This document shows positions 62,956-64,000 of a DNA stretch of 64,000 bases, in pieces; within the stretch, counting starts at the first letter, position 1; every line of letters begins with the position of its first letter. The DNA comes from Pseudorasbora parva (Eukaryota; Chordata; Actinopteri; Cypriniformes; Gobionidae): the NCBI RefSeq assembly GCF_024679245.1, contig NC_090195.1, forward strand, positions 6,963,300 through 7,027,299, in the 5' to 3' direction. Below the pieces are notes generated by a model. It ran no database searches. It was not told the origin of the DNA and saw only the letters and a list, made by a program, of their open reading frames with translations. A program made the translations under genes and the position numbers.

Positions 62956-64000
62956 TTTTAATAAAGTATTCTCGTAAGTTTATAATATGCCATTGAAAAT
63001 ACAGACGGGTGAGGGGTTCGAATGCCGGTCGCCATGTTTGCCCTCCATCTTGAAAGTACATTAGCCAAAGAGGGACATACCCATAAATTCAAGCTTCGCC
63101 TTTCACGTTTTAACACTCGATGGCACTCATGGACGAGGACGAACTGGAAGCCATGTTAATCTTGGACTAAATCGGCCACCGTAGGAGTCAAAACGAAATC
63201 AGAATTGAGAGAACAGAAACTAATATTCACTGGATTGTCATATACCTTTACACCGCTAGATGGGGGAAAATATCACAGTGTAGCTTTAAAATGTTTCAAA
63301 TGGGTAGAGATCGAGTAGCTAACGTTACACTCGTTCTGTGGTGTTGCGCTCAATGATTCTCCAAAAGGTGCATAATAGTTAGGCTATTATGCTTATTCAC
63401 ACACTTTACAATAAGGCTCCATTATTTAAAGCTACACTGTGTGATATTTTCCCCTATCTAGCGGTGTAACGCCGCATTCACACGGGGCGTAGGCAGGGCA
63501 GGACTTAGGGTGGTGGGGGCCCCTGGGCTTGAGTCACTTCCGGGCCCTACCTTCTATACATTACTTTAGATAGAACAAAATGATACACAAGCTATGTATT
63601 AGAGCAACACAATTCTGGATAAACTGAGAATAAAATTAGAGATCACGATTCTGAATAAACAACTAAACAAAATAACATAATGTATGTTAATTGCTGAAGT
63701 CTATAAAAAAAAATTGAATCTGAATTATTAAAAAAACCAAAAAAAAACTCGGGTTTGAATGAATGATTCAATTCCTCAATCAAATACAACTGTTTCATAG
63801 ATTAATCACCATCTTTGAACAAATCTCCTGAATGAACGATTCAATGACAAATGTTTTTTAAAAGTAATTTGTCGCCATCTGGTGGCTTAACAATATAATC
63901 GATCCAATCGCTATTTGAAGTGGAAAGCTAATTTCAAATGCTGACTGGTAAAGTATATAGTGTTACATGTAAAAAAAAAAAAAAAAAAAAAACTGATAAT
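62956..64000. other. Repeat-derived and unique DNA at the right edge
   Basis: ACACCGCTAGATGGGGGAAA followed by ATATCACAGTGTAGCTTTAA (63250-63289) is the reverse complement of 63427-63468, so two termini of one MITE family face each other here. A poly-A run lies at 63971-63992. No gene recognised. Confidence 0.45.

Overview
The window looks like vertebrate nuclear DNA from a ray-finned fish, most likely a cyprinid (carp/zebrafish relative). The reasons are one clearly recognisable vertebrate exon with good splice sites, AT-rich non-coding sequence between repeats, and dense nested non-autonomous DNA transposons of types common in cyprinid genomes (TTAA-target MITEs, hAT MITEs, Tc1/mariner elements, CACTG-ended elements, a tRNA-derived SINE) plus very long simple repeats. 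There is no sign of bacterial or organellar gene organisation.

Only one conserved protein-coding segment is certain: the first coding exon of ralyl (RALY-like hnRNP family RNA-binding protein) on the + strand at 8358-8620. It encodes the N-terminus and nearly all of the RRM. No later ralyl exon was recognised, so much of the sequence downstream is probably its long first coding intron, with the upstream 8.3 kb holding 5' flank or 5' UTR intron. A second possible gene start lies at 57.3-57.7 kb (+): a CpG-richer stretch with three spaced TGAATATTAAT motifs, two CCAAT boxes, and a short unrecognised open frame ending at a consensus splice donor.

Layout: 1-8.3 kb, repeats, a hairpin, a 9-bp-TSD MITE and a decayed LINE that ends next to the ralyl splice acceptor; 8.36-8.62 kb, ralyl exon; 9.2-10.4 kb, tetranucleotide arrays; 11-14 kb, a hAT MITE inside a TTAA element, then two nested 9-10-bp-TSD MITEs; 14.7-18.8 kb, a decayed Tc1 element and an abutting MITE, each carrying an insertion; 19.7-20.8 kb, a TTAA MITE inside a 9-bp-TSD MITE; 20.9-21.3 and 34.1-34.5 kb, paired TG-flanked repeats; 23-24.4 and 27.8-29.6 kb, TTAA elements, the first with a Harbinger-like MITE inside; 36-37 kb, TTAA MITEs; 39.4-40.3 kb, an inverted-repeat-family element with a 50-bp minisatellite; 41-42.7 kb, a 51-bp minisatellite that is one continuous 559-codon open frame; 44.2-45.4 kb, nested TTAA elements; 47-48.7 kb, further MITEs; 49.06-51.77 kb, a Tc1/mariner element with DD37E spacing whose transposase is broken by one inserted element; 53-54 kb, AT/TG arrays and a CACTG-ended element; 57.3-57.7 kb, putative promoter/first exon; 59.5-63 kb, hAT-type MITEs.

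There is no operon, CRISPR array or defence-type locus. The notable features are the layered transposon insertions (many with readable target-site duplications), the LINE lying against the ralyl 3' splice site, the coding-frame-open minisatellite, and the otherwise intact DD37E transposase split by a single insertion. Family names beyond ralyl and the transposase folds rest on terminal sequences and recalled resemblance, not on database searches.
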